61,088 nucleotides of DNA, from NCBI GenBank assembly GCA_903904335.1, contig CAIVCF010000034.1:1-61088 (forward strand), written 5' to 3'. Positions 15,983 to 24,288 of this stretch are shown in pieces. The stretch is from an uncultured Chitinophagaceae bacterium (lineage in GTDB: Bacteria; Bacteroidota; Bacteroidia; Chitinophagales; Chitinophagaceae). The notes under the pieces are model-generated. The model saw only the letters and a program-made list of their open reading frames with translations, had not been told where the DNA came from and did no database searches. The position numbers and the translations under genes are program-made. The stretch's first letter is position 1; every line of letters begins with the position of its first letter.

Positions 15983-17236
15983 ATGGAATTAAAAAGAGTA
16001 GTTGTTACCGGTATTGGTGCTATCACTCCTTTAGGAAATAATTTGAATGACTATTGGAATGGTTTGATCAACGGCGTTTCCGGTGCCGATATGATTACCA
16101 ATTTTGATGCAAGTAAGTTTCGTACAAAATTTGCCTGTGAGGTTAAAGGTTTTGATCCTGTTGCCTTTCTAGATAGAAAAGAAGCCAGAAAAATTGATCG
16201 TTTTACCCAATTTGCTTTGTATGCAAGCGATCAGGCAATGAGTGATGCAGGTTTGAACAAAGAAAATATCAATCCGGATCGAGTAGGTGTTGTATTTGCC
16301 AGCGGTATTGGCGGGTTGATCACATTCCAGCAGGAAGTGATGGAATTTGCCAAAGGCGATGGCACACCGCGTTTCAATCCTTTCTTTATCCCTAAAATGA
16401 TTTTGGATATTGCTGCAGGACAGATATCCATGCGTCATAATTTACGCGGACCAAATTTCGCCGTGGTTAGCGCATGTGCCAGCAGTACCAATGCCATCAT
16501 TGAATCATTCAATTTACTTCGTCTCGGTAAAGCAGATATTTTAGTTACCGGCGGAAGTGAAGCCGTGATCAGTGAAGCAGGTGTTGGCGGCTTTAATGCC
16601 ATGAAAGCCATGAGTGAGCGCAATGATGACCCTAAAACAGCATCACGTCCTTATGATAAAGACCGTGATGGTTTTGTAATGGGTGAAGGGTCCGGAGTAA
16701 TCATTATGGAAGAATTAGAACATGCCAAAGCACGTGGTGCTAAAATTTATTGCGAAATAATGGGCGGCGGCGCAACAGCAGATGCATATCATATCACAGC
16801 TCCGCATCCCGATGGATTAGGTGCAACAAATGTGATGCTTGCTGCATTAGATGATGCACAAATGAAACCCGAAGAAATTGACTACATCAATACACATGGA
16901 ACTTCTACACCAATAGGCGATGGCGCCGAAGTGAAGGCCATTACCAAAGTATTTGGCGAACATGCTTATAAATTAAATATCAGTGCCACCAAGTCCATGA
17001 CAGGTCATTGTTTGGGCGCAGCAGGTGTAATTGAAACCATTGCCTGTATTCAAGCAGTAGTGCATGATATTGTGCCGCCAACCATCAATCATTTTACCGA
17101 TGATCCCGAATTAGACCCCAAACTGAATTTTACTTTTAATAAGGCACAGAAGCGTACAGTTAATGCAGCATTAAGTAATACATTTGGTTTTGGCGGACAT
17201 AATGCCTGTGTGATTGTAAAAAAATTTGTAGCTTAA
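15983..17236 (+). CDS. fabF: Beta-ketoacyl-ACP synthase II
   Basis: Elongates acyl-ACP with malonyl-ACP in fatty acid synthesis. It has the full 417-residue length with the Cys-His-His triad: Cys165 (VVSACASSTN), His305 (NTHGTSTP) and His342 (KSMTGHCLGAAG). The C-terminal FGFGGHNA loop is present. It lies between acpP and rnc, a common order in this phylum. Confidence 0.97.
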   Translation: MELKRVVVTGIGAITPLGNNLNDYWNGLINGVSGADMITNFDASKFRTKFACEVKGFDPVAFLDRKEARKIDRFTQFALYASDQAMSDAGLNKENINPDRVGVVFASGIGGLITFQQEVMEFAKGDGTPRFNPFFIPKMILDIAAGQISMRHNLRGPNFAVVSACASSTNAIIESFNLLRLGKADILVTGGSEAVISEAGVGGFNAMKAMSERNDDPKTASRPYDKDRDGFVMGEGSGVIIMEELEHAKARGAKIYCEIMGGGATADAYHITAPHPDGLGATNVMLAALDDAQMKPEEIDYINTHGTSTPIGDGAEVKAITKVFGEHAYKLNISATKSMTGHCLGAAGVIETIACIQAVVHDIVPPTINHFTDDPELDPKLNFTFNKAQKRTVNAALSNTFGFGGHNACVIVKKFVA

Positions 17237-17240
17237 CCTT

Positions 17241-17948
17241 GTGCAAATACTAAAGAAATTTTTCAAATCCTCTGTTAAAGATCAATTCGAAAAGGAAATA
17301 AAAAATGTTTTGGGATTAAAGCCCGGTAATATTTTATTATACCGTACCGCATTAAGCCATCGCTCGATCAGAGATACTCCTGATGAAAATAATGAAAGGC
17401 TCGAATACCTCGGAGATGCTGTTTTAAGCGCCATTGTAGCCGATTATCTTTTTAAACGTTACCCTTATAAGGGCGAAGGCTTCCTTACCGAAATGCGCAG
17501 CAAAATGGTGAATCGACAGCAATTGAATGATATTGCAGTAAAGATGGGATTGAAAAAAATCACGCTTTATAATAAATTCGACAGTTCCTTAAAAAGCAGT
17601 CAGATATTCGGCAATACTTTAGAAGCAGTTGTAGGTGCGATTTATTTAGACATTGGTTATGACAAAACCAAAAAATGGGTATTACATCAAATTGTGATGC
17701 CGCACATGTTTGTAGATGATCTTGAATTGGTTGATATCAATCTTAAAAATAAACTGATCGGTTGGGCAAGTAAAAATGGAAAAGTTTTATCCTTCGATCT
17801 GGCAGAAGAAAAAATAGAAAGCGGCCGCCGTGTATTTACCATCAGTGCCGTTTTGGATGGGGAAATATTGGCACAGGGGAAAGCATTCAATAAAAAAGAT
17901 GCCAGTCAGATCGCTGCACAATTAGCCATCGAAAAATTGGGTTTGTAA
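17241..17948 (+). CDS. rnc: Ribonuclease III
   Basis: Cleaves double-stranded RNA in rRNA and mRNA processing. 235 residues. The signature NERLEYLGD lies at residues 51-59 with the acidic catalytic residues, and a C-terminal double-stranded RNA-binding domain (about 165-235) ends KKDASQIAAQLAIEKLGL. The start is GTG at 17241, 4 bp after fabF. The stop overlaps the start of a 34-codon ORF by one base (TAATG). Confidence 0.95.
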   Translation: MQILKKFFKSSVKDQFEKEIKNVLGLKPGNILLYRTALSHRSIRDTPDENNERLEYLGDAVLSAIVADYLFKRYPYKGEGFLTEMRSKMVNRQQLNDIAVKMGLKKITLYNKFDSSLKSSQIFGNTLEAVVGAIYLDIGYDKTKKWVLHQIVMPHMFVDDLELVDINLKNKLIGWASKNGKVLSFDLAEEKIESGRRVFTISAVLDGEILAQGKAFNKKDASQIAAQLAIEKLGL

Positions 17949-18052
17949 TGGATGATGATCAGTTAAATTTTCAAATAAAGAAAAAACTCATCTTGTTCGT
18001 AAGTCTTTTATCGATCGGCTTTGCAGCCATTATTTATTTTAGTCGTTGTTGA
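17948..18052 (+). CDS. Small single-helix membrane peptide (34 aa)
   Basis: An ORF starting inside the rnc stop codon (TAATG), an arrangement typical of coupled translation. It begins MDDDQLNFQIKKK and continues with one hydrophobic helix (about 14-31) before a short RC end. The acidic-then-basic start and helix suggest a small inner-membrane protein. No family is recognised. It stops one base before the convergent mce gene, so the slot is completely filled by coding sequence. Confidence 0.5.
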   Translation: MDDDQLNFQIKKKLILFVSLLSIGFAAIIYFSRC

Positions 18053-18053
18053 T

Positions 18054-18455
18054 TTATTTTATTTCCTGACACAATTCAATCAATACACCATTGGTTACTT
18101 TGGGATGAAGAAAACAAACCAATTTATTATCAGCTCCCTGCTTTGGTTTTTCATTCAATAATACAAAGCCTTCACTTTTCATTCGCAACATCTCTGCTTC
18201 AATATCTTCCACATCAAATGCAATATGATGTATGCCCTCTCCTTTTTTTTCAATGAATTTTGAGATCACTCCATCAGCCTCTATGCTTTCTAATAATTCT
18301 ATCTTAGTTTCTCCTTTTTGGAAGAAAGCGGTGTTCACATTTTCGCTTTCCACGATCTCTTTTTTATAACAGGCTGTATTTAATATTTTTTCAAACAAAG
18401 GAACAGAAATTGTAAAATCTTTAACCGCAATACCAATATGTTCTATTTTTCTCAT
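18054..18455 (-). CDS. mce: Methylmalonyl-CoA epimerase
   Basis: Interconverts (R)- and (S)-methylmalonyl-CoA in the B12-dependent propionate/succinate route. 133 residues of the vicinal-oxygen-chelate fold: HIGIAVKD near the start and HHIAFDVED in the middle supply metal ligands, and the C-terminal half ends GVLIELCQE. The mutase itself is not in the window. The gene is single and faces iscS divergently. Confidence 0.9.
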   Translation of the reverse strand: MRKIEHIGIAVKDFTISVPLFEKILNTACYKKEIVESENVNTAFFQKGETKIELLESIEADGVISKFIEKKGEGIHHIAFDVEDIEAEMLRMKSEGFVLLNEKPKQGADNKLVCFLHPKVTNGVLIELCQEIK

Positions 18456-18539
18456 GATTTTAATTTTATCCTGTCTTACGAAATATGGAATTTCGGCGAC
18501 AATAGGCTTTCTACAACAAAATTATAGAACCTATTGCTT

Positions 18540-18547
18540 TAGTTTTG
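18540..18547 (+). promoter_or_regulatory. Candidate -7 box of iscS
   Basis: TAGTTTTG matches TAnnTTTG, 33 bp before the iscS start. No clear -33 element is seen. Confidence 0.45.
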
Positions 18548-18579
18548 CGTTGTTAGTAAGAAATAAATTTAATTCGATT

Positions 18580-19797
18580 ATGTTGAAGCTACCCGTTTAT
18601 TTAGATAATAATGCAACCACCCCGATGGATCCGCGAGTTTTGGAAACTATGATCCCTTATTTTACCGAGCATTTTGGTAATGCAGCGAGCCGTAATCATC
18701 CTTTTGGCTGGGAAGCAGAAGAAGCTGTTGACTATGCCCGTGAACAGGTTGCAAAATTAGTGGGTGCAGATCCGAAGGAGATTATTTTTACTTCCGGTGC
18801 AACTGAAGGTGATAATCTTGGTATTAAAGGTGTGTATGAAATGTATGCGCAAAAAGGCAATCATATCATCACCGCTAATACAGAACATAAAGCAGTTTTA
18901 GATACCTGTAAGCATATTGAAAAATTAGGCGGTGAAGTGACATATCTTTCTGTTCAGCCGGATGGATTGATTGATCTGAAAGAATTGGAAGCTGCTATCA
19001 AACCAACTACCATTTTAATTGCCATCATGTATGCCAATAATGAGATTGGTGTGATCCAACCTGTAAAAGAAATTGCTGCCATCGCAAAAAAACATGGCGT
19101 ATTATTTTTTACAGATGCCACACAGGCAGTAGGAAAAATTCCGGTTGACGTGATTAAAGACGGGATCGACCTGATGACTTTCACCGGTCATAAAATGTAC
19201 GGACCAAAAGGCATTGGTGCATTATATGTTCGTCGCAAAAATCCAAGAGTAAAAGTTACTGCACAAATGGATGGTGGCGGTCACGAAAGAGGCATGCGCA
19301 GCGGTACATTGAATGTTCCCGGTATTGTTGGTTTTGGCAAAGCTTGCGAATTATGCAGATTGGAAATGGAGCAGGATACAGCACGCATTAGTAAATTGAG
19401 AGATAAATTAGAAACGGCATTATTGAAATTGGATGAAGCGTATGTTAATGGTAACCGCAATCATCGTTTGCCGCATGTAAGTAATATCTCTTTCAAATAT
19501 GTGGAAGGTGAAGGTTTATTAATGGGCTTTAACAAGAATATTGCGTTGAGTTCCGGCTCTGCCTGTACTTCCGCATCATTGGAACCAAGCTATGTTTTAA
19601 AAGCATTAGGATTGGGTGATGATCTGGCACATAGTTCATTGCGTTTTGGCTTAAGCAGATTTACAACAGAAGAACAAATTGATTATACGATCGAACAAAT
19701 CACCAATACCGTTCTCAAATTAAGAGAGATGAGTCCGTTATGGGAAATGTTCAAAGAAGGAATTGATATGAACAGTATTGAATGGGCACACCATTAA
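18580..19797 (+). CDS. iscS: Cysteine desulfurase
   Basis: A PLP enzyme that takes sulfur from cysteine for Fe-S cluster assembly. The start at 18580 (405 residues) gives the canonical opening [12 protein letters not shown]; an in-frame start 42 codons upstream lies before the candidate promoter and is rejected. PLP lysine: Lys205 in [10 protein letters not shown]. Sulfur-carrying Cys329 in [10 protein letters not shown]. It is followed by iscU and iscA, so this is an ISC-type set without iscR, hscA/B or fdx here. Confidence 0.95.
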   Translation: MLKLPVYLDNNATTPMDPRVLETMIPYFTEHFGNAASRNHPFGWEAEEAVDYAREQVAKLVGADPKEIIFTSGATEGDNLGIKGVYEMYAQKGNHIITANTEHKAVLDTCKHIEKLGGEVTYLSVQPDGLIDLKELEAAIKPTTILIAIMYANNEIGVIQPVKEIAAIAKKHGVLFFTDATQAVGKIPVDVIKDGIDLMTFTGHKMYGPKGIGALYVRRKNPRVKVTAQMDGGGHERGMRSGTLNVPGIVGFGKACELCRLEMEQDTARISKLRDKLETALLKLDEAYVNGNRNHRLPHVSNISFKYVEGEGLLMGFNKNIALSSGSACTSASLEPSYVLKALGLGDDLAHSSLRFGLSRFTTEEQIDYTIEQITNTVLKLREMSPLWEMFKEGIDMNSIEWAHH

Positions 19798-19830
19798 AAT
19801 AATGTGCAGATTAGCAGATTAGCAGATGTG

Positions 19831-19874
19831 CAAATGTGCTAATTTGAAAAATGGGTTTTTAATTTGCACATTTG
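19831..19874 (+). repeat. Inverted repeat between iscS and iscU
   Basis: CAAATGTGC (19831-19839) and GCACATTTG (19866-19874) are perfect 9-bp arms, 26 bases apart. A short direct repeat (GATTAGCA twice, from 19809) precedes it. It may fold in the iscS-iscU mRNA. Confidence 0.5.
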
Positions 19875-19902
19875 TATATTTTCAAATTTAAAAATTTATA
19901 AC

Positions 19903-20322
19903 ATGGCATATTCAGAAAAAGTGATCGATCATTACAGTAATCCAAAGAACGTAGGGACTTTGGATAAGAGCAGCAAGAATGTTGGTACAGGATTGGTAGG
20001 TGCTCCTGAATGCGGAGACGTAATGCGTTTGCAGATCGAAGTGGATGATGCTACCGGCATTATCAAAGATGCTAAATTTAAAACATTCGGATGCGGCTCT
20101 GCCATTGCATCATCATCGCTGGCAACAGAATGGCTGAAAGGAAAGTCTATTGATGTTGCTGCGACCATTGATAATATGGATATCGTGGAAGAATTAAATC
20201 TTCCTCCGGTAAAAATACATTGCTCTGTTTTGGCAGAAGATGCGATCAAAGCAGCGATCAATGATTATCGTAAGAAGAATGGTTTGGAAGAATTAGTATT
20301 TGAAGAAAAAGGTGTTCATTAA
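19903..20322 (+). CDS. iscU: Fe-S cluster scaffold protein IscU
   Basis: Scaffold on which IscS-derived sulfur and iron assemble. The start at 19903 gives the standard opening MAYSEKVIDHYSNPKNVG (139 residues). The three cluster ligands are Cys37 (PECGDVM), Cys64 (FGCGSAIASS) and Cys107 (KIHCSVLAEDA). An in-frame start 13 codons earlier is unlikely. It is 2 bp from iscA, so the two are surely co-transcribed. Confidence 0.95.
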   Translation: MAYSEKVIDHYSNPKNVGTLDKSSKNVGTGLVGAPECGDVMRLQIEVDDATGIIKDAKFKTFGCGSAIASSSLATEWLKGKSIDVAATIDNMDIVEELNLPPVKIHCSVLAEDAIKAAINDYRKKNGLEELVFEEKGVH

Positions 20323-20324
20323 TT

Positions 20325-20681
20325 ATGAGTACTGTAGCAACAGAAAATGCGATCTATGTAAGCGATAAGGCAAAAGCTAAGGTAAAACAGCTGATGCAGG
20401 ATGCAGGTATCGCCGATGACCCGACTTATTTTTTACGCGTTGGTGTTGTGGGTGGCGGTTGCAGCGGATTGAGTTATAAATTGGATTTTGATAATGAGCA
20501 AAAGCCCATGGATCAAGCATTTGAAGACAATGGCGTAAAAGTAGTGACCGATCTGAAAAGCTTTTTATATTTAGTGAATACAGAATTAAATTTTTCCGAC
20601 GGATTGAATGGCAAAGGGTTTTATTTTAATAATCCCAATGCAAGCAGAAGTTGCGGTTGCGGAGAAAGTTTTGCTGTTTAG
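20325..20681 (+). CDS. iscA: A-type Fe-S carrier (HesB/IscA family)
   Basis: Accepts and delivers Fe-S clusters. 118 residues with the three conserved cysteines: Cys46 (GGGCSGLSY) and the C-terminal pair Cys110/Cys112 (SCGCGESF). The N-terminal 10 residues are extra. It ends the isc operon; a terminator follows. The ferredoxin and other cluster proteins of the window would be clients. Confidence 0.93.
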   Translation: MSTVATENAIYVSDKAKAKVKQLMQDAGIADDPTYFLRVGVVGGGCSGLSYKLDFDNEQKPMDQAFEDNGVKVVTDLKSFLYLVNTELNFSDGLNGKGFYFNNPNASRSCGCGESFAV

Positions 20682-20710
20682 TTTGTGAGCTTGGTGAATA
20701 ATAAGTTACA

Positions 20711-20740
20711 CCCTGTTGCTGAAAAGTAACAGGGTTTTTT
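20711..20740 (+). terminator. Intrinsic terminator of the isc operon
   Basis: CCCTGTT (20711-20717) pairs with AACAGGG (20728-20734), followed by T6. Confidence 0.88.
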
Positions 20741-20756
20741 ATTGAAAGTAGCATTG

Positions 20757-20800
20757 TCGAGCAAAGAATAAAACGTATAAGAGTGCGACGCAACGAAGTT
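20757..20800 (+). repeat. Dispersed intergenic repeat, copy 1
   Basis: Contains ACGTATAAGAGTGCGACGCAAC then GAAGTT. It aligns over about 35 bp with the copy after the Nif3 gene (34286-34320), including the upstream AAAGAAYAAAACGTA. Confidence 0.7.
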
Positions 20801-20864
20801 TAATTCCTATTCTTCCGTTCGTTAAACAAAATATAAGCCTGTTGCTCATAAACAAACTATGCCT

Positions 20865-20872
20865 TAGTTTTG
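20865..20872 (+). promoter_or_regulatory. Candidate -7 box of gldF
   Basis: TAGTTTTG matches TAnnTTTG and a TTG lies 21 bp upstream (20842-20844 region). It ends only 4 bp before the gldF ATG, so a transcript from it would be leaderless or nearly so. Confidence 0.4.
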
Positions 20873-20876
20873 AAGC

Positions 20877-21599
20877 ATGTGGATGATCTGCAAAAAAGAA
20901 TGGCAACAATTTTTCAACAGCCTTACCGGTTATATTGCATTGATCATTTTCTTATTACTGAATGGATTGTTTTTGTTTGTTTTTCCCGATACCAGTCTGC
21001 TCAATTTCGGTTATGCTTCGCTGAATAATTTTTTTGAGATAGCTCCAATGCTTTTGTTATTTTTAGTTCCAACAGTGACCATGCGCAGTTTTGCAGACGA
21101 ATACAAACAAGGCACATTCGAATTATTAAAAACATTACCGCTTACACCTTCTCAAATTGTTTGGGGCAAATTTTTCGGCGCCGCAATGATTGTTATAACT
21201 GCTTTGCTGCCCACCATTGTATATGCCATTTCAATGCAACAATTAAGCAGCACCGGAGGTATTGATGTTGGCGGAACAATTGGAAGTTATATTGGGTTGA
21301 TATTGATCAGCACTGTGTTTGTGTCTGTGGGACTATGTTTCAGCAGTTTTACAAATAATACTGTTGTGGCTTTTATTACCGGTGCATTTGTATGTTTTAT
21401 ATTATACAGCGGATTTGATGCCATCAGTAAACTGCCTGTTTTTAAGTCCGGCTGGGATTATTATATTGAAATGCTGGGATTGAATTTTCATTATAAAAGT
21501 ATTAGCCGTGGTGTGATCGATACAAGAGATGTTATTTATTTTACCGGCCTGATATTTTTATTTCTGCTCATCACACAAAGAAATATTTTAAAGAAATAA
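20877..21599 (+). CDS. gldF: Gliding-associated ABC transporter permease GldF
   Basis: A 240-residue inner-membrane protein with six hydrophobic segments, of the ABC-2 permease type. The opening CKKEWQQFFNSLTGYIALIIFLLLNGLF and the loop FADEYKQGTFELLKTLPLTPSQIVWGKF are typical of GldF. With GldG and the ATPase GldA (not here) it forms a transporter needed for gliding in Flavobacterium. The gldG start follows the stop directly. A second Met two codons in could be the real start. Confidence 0.9.
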   Translation: MWMICKKEWQQFFNSLTGYIALIIFLLLNGLFLFVFPDTSLLNFGYASLNNFFEIAPMLLLFLVPTVTMRSFADEYKQGTFELLKTLPLTPSQIVWGKFFGAAMIVITALLPTIVYAISMQQLSSTGGIDVGGTIGSYIGLILISTVFVSVGLCFSSFTNNTVVAFITGAFVCFILYSGFDAISKLPVFKSGWDYYIEMLGLNFHYKSISRGVIDTRDVIYFTGLIFLFLLITQRNILKK

Positions 21600-23306
21600 A
21601 TGAAGTTGCTGCAAAAAATATTGAATCATAAGTTTTGGTGGGCAGGCATTCTTGCCTTGTTTGCGTTGGTATTATTTGCTTCTTCTTTGCTGCACACAAG
21701 AATTGATCTTACCAAAGAAAAAAGATATTCACTCAGCAGTTCAACAAAAAAATTATTGGGCAAGCTGAATGAAGAAGTGGAGATTGATGTTTATCTAACG
21801 GGCAACTTAAGTTCAGGTTTCAGAAAATTAAAAATTGCTTCTGATGAGTTGCTTGAAAATTATCGTGACTATTCGAACGGCAATCTTCATTATAAATTTA
21901 TTAAACCCGATGCAGGATTGGATGACAGCGCCAAAGCCTTGCTGTACGATAGTTTGGTGCGAATCGGCATCAAACCTTTCAATAATAAAGAATATACAAA
22001 TGATGAAAAATCGGAGCGCTGGATCTTTCCTTCCGCTGTTGTAAAATATAAAGACAAAATGCTGGCGGTTGATCTGATGAGTGGCAAAAGCGGCATGGAT
22101 GAAGAAAGCACTTTGAATTATTCTGAAGCATTATTAGAATTTAAGTTTGATGATGCCATCAATAAATTAACCAAAACAGAATTCCCGGTTGTAGCTTATG
22201 CTGCAGGAAATGGTGAACCATTAAATCCAACTGTTCGTGATTTGTTTGAAATGATGCGCACCAATTATCGATTTGGCGTGATGGACCTGAATACAGGAAT
22301 TTTAAATGCCGATACTATCAAAGCATTGATGATCGTAAAACCTGCGACTGCTTTTACAGAACAGGAAAAGATAAAGATCGATCAATACATCATGCAGGGC
22401 GGAAAAGTAATTTGGTGTATCGATAAATTATATGCTGAGTTTGACAGTCTGTTACGTGCCAAAAGTGATTTTGTTGCATTCGATAAAAACTTGAATCTCG
22501 AAGACCAACTATTCAAATACGGTGTGAGAATTAATAGTGATCTGTTACAGGATATCAATTCAGCCAAACAACCTTTGATCGTTGGAAATGCCGGCGGCAA
22601 ACCACAGATAGAAAGATTGCCATTCCCCTATTATCCTTTGCTGTCAACGATCTCAGACAATCCTATTGCAAAGAATTTAGACCATGTTCTGAGTATTTTT
22701 CCTTCTTCAATAGACACTGTAAAAGCAAGTGGTATCACAAAAACTATTTTATTGGCAAGTGATACCAACAGCAGAACTATCAGCACTCCTGCCATTGTTA
22801 GTTTGCAATCAGTAAAGTCAGAAGAAGATATCCGAACATTTACAAAAGGCCATGTTCCTGTTGCCGTTTTACTGGAAGGAAATTTTTCTTCCTTGTATGC
22901 CAATCGTTTCAGTAAGGAAATGCAGGATTCCATTCAGCAATTAACGGGTGTTGCATTTTTATCTTCCGGTATAAAACCATCCAAACAAATTGTGTTAAGT
23001 GATGCAGATATTGTTACCAATGTTGTTACTCAAACACAAGGCGCATTACCCATGGGCACACAACAATTCGAAAATTATCAATTCGCCAATCGTGAATTTT
23101 TATTGAATTGCATGGATTATCTCGTTGGCGATGCTGGTATTCTTGAAACAAGAAGTAAAGATCTCACCTTGCGATTATTAGATAAAAATAAAATTCAGGA
23201 AGAAAAGACCATTTGGCAATTCCTCAACATCGTTATCCCTATCTTGATAATATTGCTTCATGGGGGGGTTATCCAATGGCAGCGCAAAAAGAAATATGCT
23301 GCTTAA
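21600..23306 (+). CDS. gldG: Gliding-associated ABC transporter component GldG
   Basis: A 568-residue protein with an N-terminal helix (about 11-30), a large periplasmic domain and a C-terminal helix (about 538-558) before a basic tail. The segment RIDLTKEKRYSLSSSTKKLL and the internal PVVAYAAGNGEP are typical of the GldG/ABC-type uncharacterised transport family. It starts immediately after gldF with no spacer. Presence suggests but does not prove gliding ability. Confidence 0.9.
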   Translation: MKLLQKILNHKFWWAGILALFALVLFASSLLHTRIDLTKEKRYSLSSSTKKLLGKLNEEVEIDVYLTGNLSSGFRKLKIASDELLENYRDYSNGNLHYKFIKPDAGLDDSAKALLYDSLVRIGIKPFNNKEYTNDEKSERWIFPSAVVKYKDKMLAVDLMSGKSGMDEESTLNYSEALLEFKFDDAINKLTKTEFPVVAYAAGNGEPLNPTVRDLFEMMRTNYRFGVMDLNTGILNADTIKALMIVKPATAFTEQEKIKIDQYIMQGGKVIWCIDKLYAEFDSLLRAKSDFVAFDKNLNLEDQLFKYGVRINSDLLQDINSAKQPLIVGNAGGKPQIERLPFPYYPLLSTISDNPIAKNLDHVLSIFPSSIDTVKASGITKTILLASDTNSRTISTPAIVSLQSVKSEEDIRTFTKGHVPVAVLLEGNFSSLYANRFSKEMQDSIQQLTGVAFLSSGIKPSKQIVLSDADIVTNVVTQTQGALPMGTQQFENYQFANREFLLNCMDYLVGDAGILETRSKDLTLRLLDKNKIQEEKTIWQFLNIVIPILIILLHGGVIQWQRKKKYAA

Positions 23307-23338
23307 GCTCGCTTATATTTGTACGACAAATAACTTGA

Positions 23339-24280
23339 ATGAGTCCGCATCAAATTGTTTATCTGGTTTTCGGTTTGGCATTAATACTTGCATTGGTGTT
23401 TGATCTAGGTTTACTCAGCAAGAAGAGTTCAATAGTTACCATCAAGCAGGCTTTGATACAAACACTATTTTGGGTACTACTTGCTTTTGGCTTTTTTGCA
23501 TTTCTATTATTTGAAGAAAGCCACAAGTTCGCATTGGAATACTTAAGTGCATATCTCATGGAATGGAGTTTAAGTATTGATAATATTTTTGTATTCATTC
23601 TAATCTTCAACGCATTTTCCATAAAGGAGAAATATTACGGAAGAGTCTTACTGATAGGCATTTTAATGGCCATCGTTTTCAGAATTATTTTTATCACGGT
23701 GGGTGTTGCTTTAGTAGAAGAGTTTCATTGGATATTATATCTTTTCGGTGCATTTTTGCTCTACACCGGAATAAAAATGTTCAAACAAGACGAAGAAAAA
23801 GAGTTTGATCCGCATCAAAACAAAGTCTATCGATTTCTGAATAAAATACTTCCGCTCAATCCAACCGATGGCAACGGACGATTCATTGTTTATGTAAACA
23901 AGAAACCACAATACAGCATCTTATTTGTTGTAGTTGTGATATTAGCATCCATCGATCTTGTTTTTGCACTCGACTCAATCCCTGCTGTGATGGGCATTTC
24001 ACAGGACAGACTCGTTATATACACTTCCAATATTTTCGCTGTACTAGGATTAAGAAGTTTGTTCTTTTTACTGAGAGGTGCTGTAAATAAATTCAAATAT
24101 TTACAACACGGCATTGCCATTGTGTTAGTCGTTATCGGGCTGAAAATGCTTGCTGAAAAATTCATCGATCAATTCATTACCAAAAATGAACAGGTCGTTT
24201 ATTCTTTATTGGCTATTCTTATTTGCATCGGAGGCGCTGTTGCATATTCAATTATTGATACTCGAAAAAATAAAAAATAG
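23339..24280 (+). CDS. TerC/Alx-family membrane protein
   Basis: A 313-residue integral membrane protein with about nine helices. Acidic intramembrane motifs SIDNIFVF (about 80-87) and ALDSIPAV (about 212-219) are the family hallmarks. Known members export manganese or are associated with metal and pH stress, so a metal-ion efflux role is likely. A charged loop (about 150-170, DEEKEFDPHQ) sits between helices. It lies 32 bp after gldG but has no obvious link to gliding. Confidence 0.88.
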   Translation: MSPHQIVYLVFGLALILALVFDLGLLSKKSSIVTIKQALIQTLFWVLLAFGFFAFLLFEESHKFALEYLSAYLMEWSLSIDNIFVFILIFNAFSIKEKYYGRVLLIGILMAIVFRIIFITVGVALVEEFHWILYLFGAFLLYTGIKMFKQDEEKEFDPHQNKVYRFLNKILPLNPTDGNGRFIVYVNKKPQYSILFVVVVILASIDLVFALDSIPAVMGISQDRLVIYTSNIFAVLGLRSLFFLLRGAVNKFKYLQHGIAIVLVVIGLKMLAEKFIDQFITKNEQVVYSLLAILICIGGAVAYSIIDTRKNKK

Positions 24281-24288
24281 TTTATTGC

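Noticed and set aside
18454-18579. N-terminal extension of iscS
   Set aside because: The extension crosses the candidate promoter and is not part of the conserved protein.
19801-19874. Short tandem and inverted repeats considered as a CRISPR remnant
   Set aside because: Only two adjacent short direct repeats and one inverted pair, without regular spacers or cas genes.
20877-23306. gldFG as an antibiotic-type ABC exporter
   Set aside because: The pair order and the GldG N-terminal pattern fit the gliding family better, and no ATPase is adjacent.
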